This document shows positions 56,498 through 64,000 of a stretch of 64,000 nt of DNA, piece after piece. Origin of the DNA: Catellatospora sp. IY07-71 (GTDB lineage Bacteria; Actinomycetota; Actinomycetes; Mycobacteriales; Micromonosporaceae); contig NZ_AP023360.1 of assembly GCF_018326265.1 (NCBI RefSeq), positions 1,603,501 through 1,667,500 on the forward strand, written 5' to 3'. The notes under the pieces are model-generated. The model did no database searches, had not been told where the DNA came from, and was given only the letters and a program-made list of their open reading frames with translations. The position numbers and the translations under genes are program-made. Each line of letters opens with the position of its first letter. The first letter of the stretch is position 1.

Positions 56498-58253
56498 TCC
56501 GCCCGCCGCTGCTCGGGGTCCAGGTCGCGCCGCCGTCGGCGGAGTGGTGCACCGCCGCGCCGTCCGGCGACCACACCACGTGCGCGCCGTCGGCGCTGAC
56601 CGCGATCCGGCCGCCCCCGGAGATCCCGTCCGGCTGGGTGGCCGCGGGCGTCCACGTCGCCCCGCCGTCGTAGGAGATGCCGAAGCGGGTCCCGTTCGTC
56701 GGGTTGCCCACCCGCACCACCGTGGCGGGCACCAGCCCCGCGAAGTCGAGGCCGGTGGTGCTGCCGTGGGTCGGATTGTCGAACATCAGGCCCGGGTTGG
56801 CGAAGTCGTGGTGCACGAAGCCGCCCACGTCACCCACCGCCGAGATGAGGTGCGCCCCGACCGGCGGGCTGACCAGGTCGAGCACGGCGGTCTCCTCCAG
56901 GCCGCGGGCGCGGACCTCGATGTGCACCGTGCCGCCGGTGTCCCAGTCGGTCAGGTTGTCGGTGGCGTAGATCGTCGCGCCGGTGCCGTAGAGCAGGCGG
57001 CCGGAGTCGAACGGGTCGATCTCCAGCGACTCGGTCATCCAGCCCAGCTTGGGCGCCTCCTCCGGCAGCGGCGGCACGGCGTTCCAGGTCAGCCAGGGCG
57101 CATCGGTGATGTCGAGGTCGTAGCGCTTGACGCGGTTCGGCCAGGCGCCCCAGTCCCAGGAGCGGGTCCAGGTCGCGCCGCCGTCGGTGGTGCGGAAGAA
57201 GACCACGTCCGGCCACCACGCGATCTGCGTGGCCACCATCAGCGTGCCCGGCCGCTGCCGGTCGATGGTGAGACCGGAGTAGCCCCAGGAGCCGCTCTCC
57301 GGGGTGATGTCGGTCCAGGCGCCGGTGGCGGTGTCGAGCTTCCAGACCTTGCCGGAGCCGCCGTCGTACGGGCCGCCGGTGTCGCTGGTGGCCAGATAGA
57401 GGAAGCCGCCCTCGTGGTCGAGCACGCCCTTGTGCGGCACGTGCCCGGTCGGCGCGCCCGGCACCGCGGCCCAGGTCGCGCCGCCGTCGGTGGAGCGGTA
57501 GAGCGGGTTGTCCTTGTCGGCCACGCCCACGTAGATCGTCTGCGTGCCTCGGCGGCGGCCGCCCGTACGCGGGTCGAACACCACCCACACCACGCCCTGC
57601 AGGTCGCTGGAGTAGCCGCTGGTGTCGTTCGGGTCGGCGCGGTAGGTGCCCGGGTTCGGGAACGCGGTGACCTGCGCCCAGCTCGCGCCGTGGTCGGTGC
57701 TGCGCCACAGGCCGTGGCCGCTGGGCGCGCCCAGGTAGAGCACGCTGTTGCGGTGCGGGTCGATGGCCAGCCGCTCGCCCATGCCCCGGCCGGGCATGTT
57801 GCCGCCCAGCTTGAACGGCAGCTCGGTGACCTGCCAGGTGCGGCCCCGGTCGCGCGAGCGCAGCACGGCGCCGTTGTTCGGGTCCCAGTCGTTGGTGTAG
57901 GTGCCCACCGCGACGTAGACCCGGTCCGGGTCGCGGGCGTCGGTGGCCAGGCTGGCCACCCCGGACCAGCCCCACTTCGCCCAGCCGATCCAGTCCAGCA
58001 GCGGGATCCACCGGCCGGTGGCCGGGTGCCAGCGGTACGCCCCGCCGATGTCGGTACGCGCGTACACGAGGCCCGGTTCGGACTGGTTGAACACGATGCC
58101 GGGGACGAAGCCGCCCCCGACGATCTCGACGTTGCGCCAGCGGTAGCCCTGGCCGGCCGACGCGGGCGCGCCGAGCAGCCCCGCCCCGGCGGCCGCGCCC
58201 ATCGCGCCGACCGCGCCGAAGAGAACGCGCCGGGAGATACGTGCCTGGCTCAT
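56498..58253 (-). pseudogene. GH74 xyloglucanase, 5' part interrupted by IS30 element
   Basis: 585 residues from ATG 58253 up to the insertion. It has a twin-arginine signal (QARISRRVLFGAVGAMGAAAGAGLLGAPASA) and then the two-propeller GH74 fold with BNR-like repeats (WRSTDHGASW, YRSTDGGATW, FRTTDGGATW). Catalytic-region motifs are RTDIGGAYRW and LGWMTESLEIDPFDSGRLLYGTGATIYAT. After SADGGATWTPSSGGR the frame runs into the IS end. It has no CBM, unlike its neighbour. The broken protein lacks the closing blades and is probably inactive. Confidence 0.9.
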
Positions 58254-58272
58254 CTGGTTCCTCTCTGTACGA

Positions 58273-58310
58273 GCGCGAGGCGCCCCTCCGCAGGGAGGGA
58301 CGCCTCGCGC
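58273..58310 (-). terminator. Hairpin after the intact GH74 gene
   Basis: Arms GCGCGAGGCG and CGCCTCGCGC with inner CCCTCC/GGAGGG pairing, 14 bp past the minus-strand stop and just before the start of the split GH74 gene. Confidence 0.8.
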
Positions 58311-58323
58311 CATCCGGGGGCGA

Positions 58324-61059
58324 TCACAGCGCGGTGCAGGACACCGGCGCCGGGATCGGGTTCGAGGTGTTGTTCCAGGAGGCGTTGAAGCCCGCCGTGG
58401 TGCTGGTGGTGGGCGCCAGCGCGCCGTTCCAGGCCTCGTTGACGACCTGGACCGCGGAGCCGGTCTGGGTGCGGATGCCGCCCCACATGTTGCTGATCAC
58501 CTGGCCCGCGCCGTAGGTGAAGCTGACCCGCCAGCCCGTCGTGGCGACGGTGCCGGTGCTGGTCACCTTGAGCTCGCCCTGGAAGCCGTTCGGCCACGAC
58601 TGGACGATCCGGTACGTGGCCGTGCACGCCTTGCCGGCCTGCGAGGACGGGCTCGGCGAAGCCGACGGCGACGCGCTCGGGGAGGCCGAGGGCGACGCGC
58701 TGGGCGAGGCCGACGCGGACGGGGACGCGGACACCGAGGCGGACGGGCTCGGCGGCGGGCTCGACGGCGTCACGGTGCTGTCGCCGTAGAGGATGCCGCG
58801 GCCGTTGGTGCCCAGGTAGACGCGGCCGTACGTGCGCGGGTCACCGGTGATCGCGTCACCGGCGTTGCCCCACTGGCGCTGGTTGTCGTTGATGCGCACC
58901 CAGCTCGCCCCGGCGTCGTTGGAGCGGTACACGCCGCGCACGCCGTCGATGGTGGCCATGGTGTAGACCGCCATGTTGGTGCGGCCGGGCGCCGCCTTGC
59001 CGAAGCCGACGCTCACGCCGCTCGCCGACGCGGCGAACTTGGTGAACGACGTGCCCGAGTTGGTGGAGCGGTACAGGCCGGTGTCGCTGGCCAGCCAGAT
59101 CTCACCCTCGACGCCGGGCATCGCCTTGAAGCCCGAGATCACGCCCAGGCCGGTCGCGGCCGTGGAGAAGCTCTGGCCGCCGTTGGTGCTGACGTAGAAC
59201 GTGTTGTTGTACGAGGCGTAGAACTTGTTGGCGTTGACCCGGTCCGCCTCGACCTCGGCTGTGGCGGGCACGCCGGAGGCCTGGCTGAAGCCGCCGCCGA
59301 AGCTGGTGGCGTAGAAGACGCCGTTGGCCTCGGTGCTCCACACCACGCGGGTGCCGTTGGCGTTGAGCGCCACCGTGCCGCCCTGCGCGCCGCTCGGCGA
59401 GCTGCCCGACCACCAGTTCGCGCCGCCGTCGGAGGAGACGCCGATGTTGGTCTGGCCGTTGGCCGTACGCGCGCCCTTGCCGACCCGGACCACGTAGCTC
59501 GGGTTCAGCTCGGCGAAGTCGATGCTGTTCGTGCTGCCGAAGTACGGCATGTCGAACATGTCCGGGACCACGTCGAGGTTGGTGTGCCGGAAGCCGCCGA
59601 TGTCGCCGACGCCCGAGATCAGCGGGGAGGTGCCGCTGGGCGGGCTGATCAGGTCGAGCACCGCGGTCTCCTCCAGCCCCTTGATGAACGGGCTCAGCGC
59701 GACCGTGCCGCCGGTGTCCAGCGCGGTGAGGTTGGTGGTGCCGTAGATGGTCGCGCCGGTGCCGAACAGCATGCGGTTGGAGTTGAACGGGTCGATCTCC
59801 AGCGCCTCGGTCATCCAGCCCAGCTTCGGCGACTGCTCCGGGGCCGACTTCTGCTCGTTGAAGTCCAGCCACGGCACGCCGGTGATGTTCAGCGTGTAGC
59901 GGTTGGTCCGGTTCGGCCAGGCGTAGTCGTAGAACTGCCGCCAGGTCGCGCCGCCGTCGGTGCTGCGCCAGATGAACGTGTCCGGGTACCAGGAGCTGTA
60001 GCCGGTGACCATCAGCGTGTTCGGGTTCTGCTTGTCGATGGACAGGCCGGAGTAGCCGAACCAGTTGTTGTTGGTGTCCGTCGACGGCACGGGGCTGATC
60101 TGGGTCCAGGCGCCGGTGGACAGCTGCATCTTCCACACATCGCCGTGGCCGCCGTCGTACGGGCCGCCCTTGTCGCTGGTGGTGATGTAGAGGTAGCCGC
60201 CCGCGATCTCACCCTGGTGCGCGAGGAAGCCGGTGGGCTGGCCCGCGACCCGCTCCCAGCTGGTGCCGCCGTTGAGGCTGCGGTACACCGTGTTCTGCAG
60301 GTCGGCGACGCCGACGTAGATCGCCTGGGTGGTGTTGCCCGCGGTGCCGGTCGACTTGTCGAACGCGACCCACACCACGCCCTGGTTGAAGTTCAGGTAG
60401 TTGTTGGTGTCCGCGGCGTCCTGCACGTAGTTGCCGACGTTCGGGAAGTTGGTGACCTTCGCCCAGGTCACGCCCGAGTCGGTGCTGCGCCACAGGCCGT
60501 TGCCGGCCTCGGTGCCGAAGTAGAGGGTGCTGTTGCGGTTCGGGTCGATCGCCAGCCGCTCGCCCATGCCGCGGCCGGGCATGTTGCCGCCGACCTTGAA
60601 TGGCAGCTCGGTGACCGCCCAGGTGGCGCCCTTGTCCGAGGAGCGCAGGATGGCGCCGTTGTTGGGGTCCCAGCTGTTGAGGTACATGCCGACCGCGGCG
60701 TACACCTTGTTCGTCTGCACCGGGTCGGTGGCCATGCTCAGCACGCCGTTGTAACCCCACCTGTCCCAGCCGAACTGGTCCAGCAGCGGGATCCAGCTGC
60801 TGGTCGCCTGGTTCCAGCGGTACGCGCCGCCGATGTCGGTGCGGGCGTAGATCAGGTTCTGCTCGGTCTGGTTGAAGATGATGCCGGGGACGAAGCCGCC
60901 GCCGTCGATCCGGACGTTCTTCCAGGTGTACGGCTCGGACGCGGCGGCCGCGGCCGGGGTGCCCCCGGCCAGCTGGGTGACGACCGCCAGCGCGCCGGCG
61001 GTCAAGGTCGCGGCGATGGTGCCGGCGAGGGTGCGGGTTCTTCGGGCTCGGGGTTGCAT
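58324..61059 (-). CDS. GH74 xyloglucanase with C-terminal CBM2 cellulose-binding domain
   Basis: 911 residues from ATG 61059 (open frame to 61167, but the signal peptide starts at MQPRARRTRT). Sec signal with cleavage near residue 40 (GTPAAAAA). The GH74 region (about 45-760) keeps ARTDIGGAYRW, NMPGRGMGERLAIDPNRNS and LGWMTEALEIDPFNSNRMLFGTGATIYGT. A Pro/Ser linker of repeated PSAS units (about 763-810) leads to a CBM2 (about 812-911; Cys pair CTATYR...VSCTAL, Trp in SWPNGFQG, ATTGWRVSF, NEAWNGAL, NASWNN). It cuts plant xyloglucan outside the cell. Confidence 0.93.
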   Translation of the reverse strand: MQPRARRTRTLAGTIAATLTAGALAVVTQLAGGTPAAAAASEPYTWKNVRIDGGGFVPGIIFNQTEQNLIYARTDIGGAYRWNQATSSWIPLLDQFGWDRWGYNGVLSMATDPVQTNKVYAAVGMYLNSWDPNNGAILRSSDKGATWAVTELPFKVGGNMPGRGMGERLAIDPNRNSTLYFGTEAGNGLWRSTDSGVTWAKVTNFPNVGNYVQDAADTNNYLNFNQGVVWVAFDKSTGTAGNTTQAIYVGVADLQNTVYRSLNGGTSWERVAGQPTGFLAHQGEIAGGYLYITTSDKGGPYDGGHGDVWKMQLSTGAWTQISPVPSTDTNNNWFGYSGLSIDKQNPNTLMVTGYSSWYPDTFIWRSTDGGATWRQFYDYAWPNRTNRYTLNITGVPWLDFNEQKSAPEQSPKLGWMTEALEIDPFNSNRMLFGTGATIYGTTNLTALDTGGTVALSPFIKGLEETAVLDLISPPSGTSPLISGVGDIGGFRHTNLDVVPDMFDMPYFGSTNSIDFAELNPSYVVRVGKGARTANGQTNIGVSSDGGANWWSGSSPSGAQGGTVALNANGTRVVWSTEANGVFYATSFGGGFSQASGVPATAEVEADRVNANKFYASYNNTFYVSTNGGQSFSTAATGLGVISGFKAMPGVEGEIWLASDTGLYRSTNSGTSFTKFAASASGVSVGFGKAAPGRTNMAVYTMATIDGVRGVYRSNDAGASWVRINDNQRQWGNAGDAITGDPRTYGRVYLGTNGRGILYGDSTVTPSSPPPSPSASVSASPSASASPSASPSASPSASPSASPSPSSQAGKACTATYRIVQSWPNGFQGELKVTSTGTVATTGWRVSFTYGAGQVISNMWGGIRTQTGSAVQVVNEAWNGALAPTTSTTAGFNASWNNTSNPIPAPVSCTAL

Positions 61060-61411
61060 CTGTGGCTCTCCAGTGGAGGACGGTGCCGCCAGGCGCACAG
61101 GAGACAGGGCGGGCCCAGGGCAGTGAGCAACCGCCGCCGTGCCTGTGTCACCGAGCGGCGACGGCACGTGCGTATGCGTTGCGCGGGACTGCCCTCGGCT
61201 GCGCGCGCCGGTCCCGTGGAGAGGTTCACACGCTTCTTACAAGCGTGTCAATAGTTTGATGTGCCAACGAACTAGCGTCCTATGTGACCGGCGGCGGGAC
61301 GGCTGTGAGGCCCCGTGCGATCTTCGATCACATAGGAGACATTGGTTAGGTGCAGGTTGCCCGGCCGTTGTAGGGTTCGCGCGCAACCCTCAACCCCTCC
61401 GGAGCCCGATC
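61060..61411. promoter_or_regulatory. Divergent region with two inverted-repeat pairs
   Basis: 352 bp without a gene between the GH74-CBM2 gene (minus) and a membrane-protein gene (plus). It holds ACACGCTT-N5-AAGCGTGT (61228-61248), a perfect 8-bp dyad about 170 bp from the GH74 start, and CCTATGTGA (61279-61287) with its exact complement TCACATAGG (61328-61336), 40 bp apart. Both look like regulator sites; which gene each serves is not clear. Confidence 0.55.
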
Positions 61412-61957
61412 ATGAGTGAATACACCCCCCAGGTGAACCTGATCAGCCGGACCGGTGCCGGCGTGGTCGGCGGTGTCGCCGGCGGCCTGTTCCTGGCCCT
61501 GGCGCTGCAGATCACCGGTCACATCAAGCCGTATGCCCAGCTCGTCGGCGAGACCGACGCCTCCACCGCGTGGGTGATGGTGCTCGTCGTCGCGGGTGCG
61601 ACCGGCGGCCTGTTCGGCGCGTTCGTCGGCAAGTTCATCCGCGGCCAGATCGTGCCCGCCGTGGGCACCGGCCTGGTCTGGGGCATGATCACCTGGGCCG
61701 TGCTGGCGATGCTGCTGCTGCCGACCTTCGGCGACGGCGGCGTGTTCAGCATCAAGGACGCGGGCGGCATCGTCATCCTCGGCGTCTACGTCGTCTTCGG
61801 CGTCATCACGTCGATCGTGTACGCGATCGCCGGCCCGCGCCGCCGCCACTACTACCGCCGCCGCCGCGAGGTCGGCTTCGTGATGGCCATGCCGTCCATC
61901 CGCCGCCGCCGTCGCCGCCGCTCCGACGAGGACCTCGTCGAAGAACTCGAAGACTGA
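61412..61957 (+). CDS. Four-helix membrane protein with Arg-rich C-terminus
   Basis: 181 residues from ATG 61412 after CTCCGGAG. Hydrophobic segments at about 14-34, 47-70, 78-98 and 110-132, then a basic cytoplasmic tail ([30 protein letters not shown]) that changes from Arg to acidic at the end. I know no family for it. It is followed at once by a repeated terminator hairpin. Confidence 0.75.
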   Translation: MSEYTPQVNLISRTGAGVVGGVAGGLFLALALQITGHIKPYAQLVGETDASTAWVMVLVVAGATGGLFGAFVGKFIRGQIVPAVGTGLVWGMITWAVLAMLLLPTFGDGGVFSIKDAGGIVILGVYVVFGVITSIVYAIAGPRRRHYYRRRREVGFVMAMPSIRRRRRRRSDEDLVEELED

Positions 61958-61969
61958 AAGAAAGAAAAG

Positions 61970-62013
61970 GAAGGGCACCTTCTTGACGGATTCCGTAGAA
62001 GAAGGTGCCCTTC
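61970..62013. terminator. 15-bp hairpin, same type as the purB terminator
   Basis: Arms GAAGGGCACCTTCTT and AAGAAGGTGCCCTTC, loop with ATTCCGTAG, followed by TTAA. The match to 18923-18968 extends through the loop (TTCCGTAG). Confidence 0.85.
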
Positions 62014-62051
62014 TTAACGTTCCGGCCGGTGGTGCTCCGGCGGAACGCCGG

Positions 62052-62255
62052 TCAGAGGGCGCGCGCGATCTCGGCGAGCACGTCCGACGGGACCTCGACG
62101 ACCGTCTCGTGGTCGGGGATGTCGAGCTGGCGCAGGGCGTCGGGATCGGTGACCCGCCAGCCCTGTACGACGAAGGTGTCCCGGTCGGTGCGGTAGAGCG
62201 ACGGGCAGTTTGTGTCGCCGGACAGCACCGTCTTGCGGATGAAGGTCAGCTGCAC
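62052..62255 (-). CDS. Small conserved hypothetical protein, 67 residues
   Basis: Starts ATG 62255. Sequence such as LSGDTNCPSLYRTDRDTFVVQGWRVTDPDALRQLDIPDHETVVEVPSDVLAEIARAL is familiar from actinomycete genomes but has no assigned role. It is a compact beta-rich protein with one Cys and is often found next to helix-turn-helix genes. The upstream LuxR-type gene is on the same strand, 46 bp away. Confidence 0.8.
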   Translation of the reverse strand: MQLTFIRKTVLSGDTNCPSLYRTDRDTFVVQGWRVTDPDALRQLDIPDHETVVEVPSDVLAEIARAL

Positions 62256-62301
62256 CCGGTCAGCTTAGCGAAGAAAAGGGACAAATAGCGCACACGGCGC
62301 G

Positions 62302-63285
62302 TCAGCCTCGCCGGACCGCCCACAGCGCCGCCTCGGTGCGCGACGCCGAGCCGGTCTTGCGCAGCAGATTCGACACGTGCACGGCCACCGTCCGGATGGA
62401 GATGTCCAGCTCGCGGGCCATCTGCTTGTTCGACATCCCGGCCGCGAGGCAGCCGAGGACCTCCTGCTCGCGCGCGGTCAAATCGGCCGGCTCCGGCGTG
62501 GCGGCCGTCCGCAAATGACCCGGCAGCGGCTCGCGCAGCAGGGCCGCCGCGTCCCGCCCGGCCGTCGCGGCCAGCAGCTCGACCAGCCAGTACGGATTGC
62601 CCCCGGTGCGCTCGCGGACCGCCGCGGCCAGCTGCGCGGGCACGTCGCCGTGCACCTGCGCGATGATCCCGGCGATCTCGGCCGTGCCCAGCGGGGGCAG
62701 GTGCTGCCGGATCGCGCCGGGCGCGCCGGACAGCCGGGCCAGCGTGCGGGCCACCAGCTCCGGCGAATCCGCCGAGTCGGGCAGCCGGCTGGTGACCAGC
62801 AGCAGCGCGGGCAGGCCGGGCGCGGTGGCCAGCTCGCCGATCAGATTCAGGCTGGCCGGGTCGAGCGCGTGCAGGTCCTCCACGACGAGCACCGCGGGAC
62901 CGGTGCCGACCAGTGCGCGGACCGTCCGCACGGCCAGCCGCAGCAGCGCCTCGGGCGCGTAGCGCTCGTTCGGCGCGTGCGGATCCTGCGCCAGCCAGGC
63001 CAGACCTCCGGCGGGCACCGGCAGGTCGTGGGTGTCGCGGCCGCTGAGCACGGCGGCCAGCCAGTCGTACGGCGCGGGCGAGTGCAGCCGCGCCGCGCCG
63101 GACAGCACCACCGCCGGGGCCGGTGAGAAGGCCGCCACGGCGCTGGCCGCCAGCCGGGACTTGCCGATGCCGGCCGCGCCCGTGATGAGGACGACGTCGG
63201 GGCGGCCGCCGGAGCGCGGCCCGGACCAGCGAAGCAGCAGCTCCTGCCGCTCCGCCTCACGCCCCACCATCGACACCGCGGTCAC
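62302..63285 (-). CDS. Compact LuxR-type regulator with AAA/STAND ATPase domain
   Basis: 327 residues. N-terminal ATPase: VGREAERQELLLRW, Walker A TGAAGIGKSRLA near residue 40, Walker B VLVVEDLHALDPASL near 130, and the arginine-type motif LLLVTSRLP. C-terminal LuxR helix-turn-helix (about 262-325): LTAREQEVLGCLAAGMSNKQMARELDISIRTVAVHVSNLLRKTGSASRTEA. LAL regulators are usually 850-1000 residues with a long TPR-like middle; here that middle is nearly absent. Target genes unknown; the next gene (67 residues) is on the same strand. Confidence 0.88.
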   Translation of the reverse strand: MTAVSMVGREAERQELLLRWSGPRSGGRPDVVLITGAAGIGKSRLAASAVAAFSPAPAVVLSGAARLHSPAPYDWLAAVLSGRDTHDLPVPAGGLAWLAQDPHAPNERYAPEALLRLAVRTVRALVGTGPAVLVVEDLHALDPASLNLIGELATAPGLPALLLVTSRLPDSADSPELVARTLARLSGAPGAIRQHLPPLGTAEIAGIIAQVHGDVPAQLAAAVRERTGGNPYWLVELLAATAGRDAAALLREPLPGHLRTAATPEPADLTAREQEVLGCLAAGMSNKQMARELDISIRTVAVHVSNLLRKTGSASRTEAALWAVRRG

Positions 63286-63506
63286 CGCTTCACCTTACGT
63301 ACCAGGCGCACGGCGCGGCGCACGCCGGTGAGCGGCCGTGCGCCAGGCCACGGTCGCCGCGCGGTCGGAGATCCGTACCGTTTACCGGGTCCACTCGGCC
63401 CGTCCACGCCGCTGATCAGGGTCGCAGCGGTGGCGACGCGCGGGCGGGGCAGGATACGTACAACTGCTTAAAGACAAACGGCCCTCTTATAGGCAGGCTA
63501 TGGGGC

Positions 63507-64000
63507 ATGACCGTGATCCTGCACGCCGTCGCCCGCACCGACGTCGGCCTCGTCCGCGAGAACAACGAGGACTCGGCCTACGCGGGCAGGCGGTTCGTGG
63601 CGGTGGCCGACGGGGTCGGCGGCTCGCCGTCCGGCGAGGTGGCCAGCCAGATCCTGATCGAGTCGCTGTCCCCGCTGGAGCAGGATCCGGCCGAGAACGG
63701 CGCGGACGCGCTGCTGGCGACGCTCGCGGTGGCCAACGGCCGGATCCGCGCCGCGATCGACGCCGACCCGGCCAGCGACGGCATGGGCACCACGCTGACC
63801 GCGCTGCTGCTCGGACCGGACCACGCCACGCTGCTGCACGTCGGCGACTCGCGCGCCTACCTGCTGCGGGAGGGGCGGCTCAGCCAGCTGACCGTCGACG
63901 ACACCCTGGTCCAGGCGATGGTCGAGCGCGGGCTGCTCAGCCCGGAGGAGGCGCGTCACCACCCGCACCGGTCGATCATCACGCAGGCGGTGCAGGGCCG
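63507..64000 (+). CDS. PP2C-type Ser/Thr protein phosphatase (3' end outside window)
   Basis: First 164 residues, from ATG 63507. Motifs of PP2C: ARTDVGLVRENNEDSAYAG (metal Asp and Arg/Glu), VAVADGVGGSPSGEVAS (metal DG), GMGTTLTALLL and LLHVGDSRAYLLREGRLSQLTVDDTLVQAM. It dephosphorylates Ser/Thr residues, often set by PknB-type kinases or anti-sigma antagonists. The frame remains open at the window edge. The 221-bp gap upstream holds its probable promoter, including a less GC-rich stretch near 63460-63500. Confidence 0.92.
   Translation, partial: MTVILHAVARTDVGLVRENNEDSAYAGRRFVAVADGVGGSPSGEVASQILIESLSPLEQDPAENGADALLATLAVANGRIRAAIDADPASDGMGTTLTALLLGPDHATLLHVGDSRAYLLREGRLSQLTVDDTLVQAMVERGLLSPEEARHHPHRSIITQAVQG

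Noticed and set aside
61970-62013. Possible IS or attachment site formed by the repeat shared with 18923-18968
   Set aside because: Each copy is a simple terminator hairpin with no gene or duplication between them that belongs to one element.

Overview
The window is very GC-rich (roughly 70% or more). Its genes use many GTG starts, overlap their neighbours by 1-17 bases, and include a sigma factor of the SigE group, BldC, DUF3073 and a tRNA adenosine deaminase-associated protein. This points to a filamentous actinomycete. The gene content and order (DUF3073 - leucine dehydrogenase - bldC, the purine genes, Amc-type RiPP genes, paired GH74 xyloglucanases) suggest the family Micromonosporaceae. 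That placement is inference from remembered gene order, not from a search.

Layout. 0-12 kb: the end of a secreted Ig-like protein, a DUF885 peptidase-like protein, an EamA exporter, a stand-alone PHP hydrolase, an M48 protease with a membrane partner, a secreted beta-propeller, tyrA and a small membrane protein, then tadA with its associated protein. 12-16 kb: a divergent fatty-acid-type locus (FabG4-like reductase plus MaoC-like dehydratase against a thiolase) sharing one 22-bp perfect palindrome. 15.7-17.4 kb: a DUF559/AbiEi-like gene bracketed by two related 52-bp hairpins, beside a vapBC toxin-antitoxin pair. 17.5-30 kb: purine synthesis (purB, purSQL, purF-purM) interleaved with a GDT1-like transporter, two degenerate GT51-like proteins, and soxR divergent from a split transketolase. 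30.5-37 kb: a membrane-anchored protein with a long Gly-Tyr-Gln low-complexity tail, a two-gene cyclophane RiPP system (radical SAM maturase plus 64-residue precursor), DUF3073, leucine dehydrogenase and bldC. 37-45 kb: an ABC exporter operon (two ATPases, two large FtsX-type permeases) behind a TetR regulator. 45-51 kb: a PrsW-type protease, a small DxDxDG-repeat protein, a substrate-binding lipoprotein whose two halves are in circularly permuted order, a SigE-family sigma factor and its membrane partner. 51-54.5 kb: three tRNA genes (Glu, Asp, Phe), a polysaccharide deacetylase and a crtI-like - idi pair. 54.7-61 kb: two GH74 xyloglucanase genes, one split by an IS30-family element and one intact with a CBM2 domain. 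61-64 kb: a small membrane protein, a conserved 67-residue protein, a compact LuxR-type ATPase regulator and the start of a PP2C phosphatase.

Intergenic DNA is rich in repeated hairpins: three copies of a two-tier AAGATCGG/TCGTGTC hairpin, two loci of a 41-bp-period CAGTTTC repeat, and terminator sequences used more than once. The observations most worth following up are the cyclophane RiPP pair, the permuted binding protein, the hairpin-bracketed DUF559 gene, the FUS-like low-complexity tail and the divergent operator at 14.39 kb.
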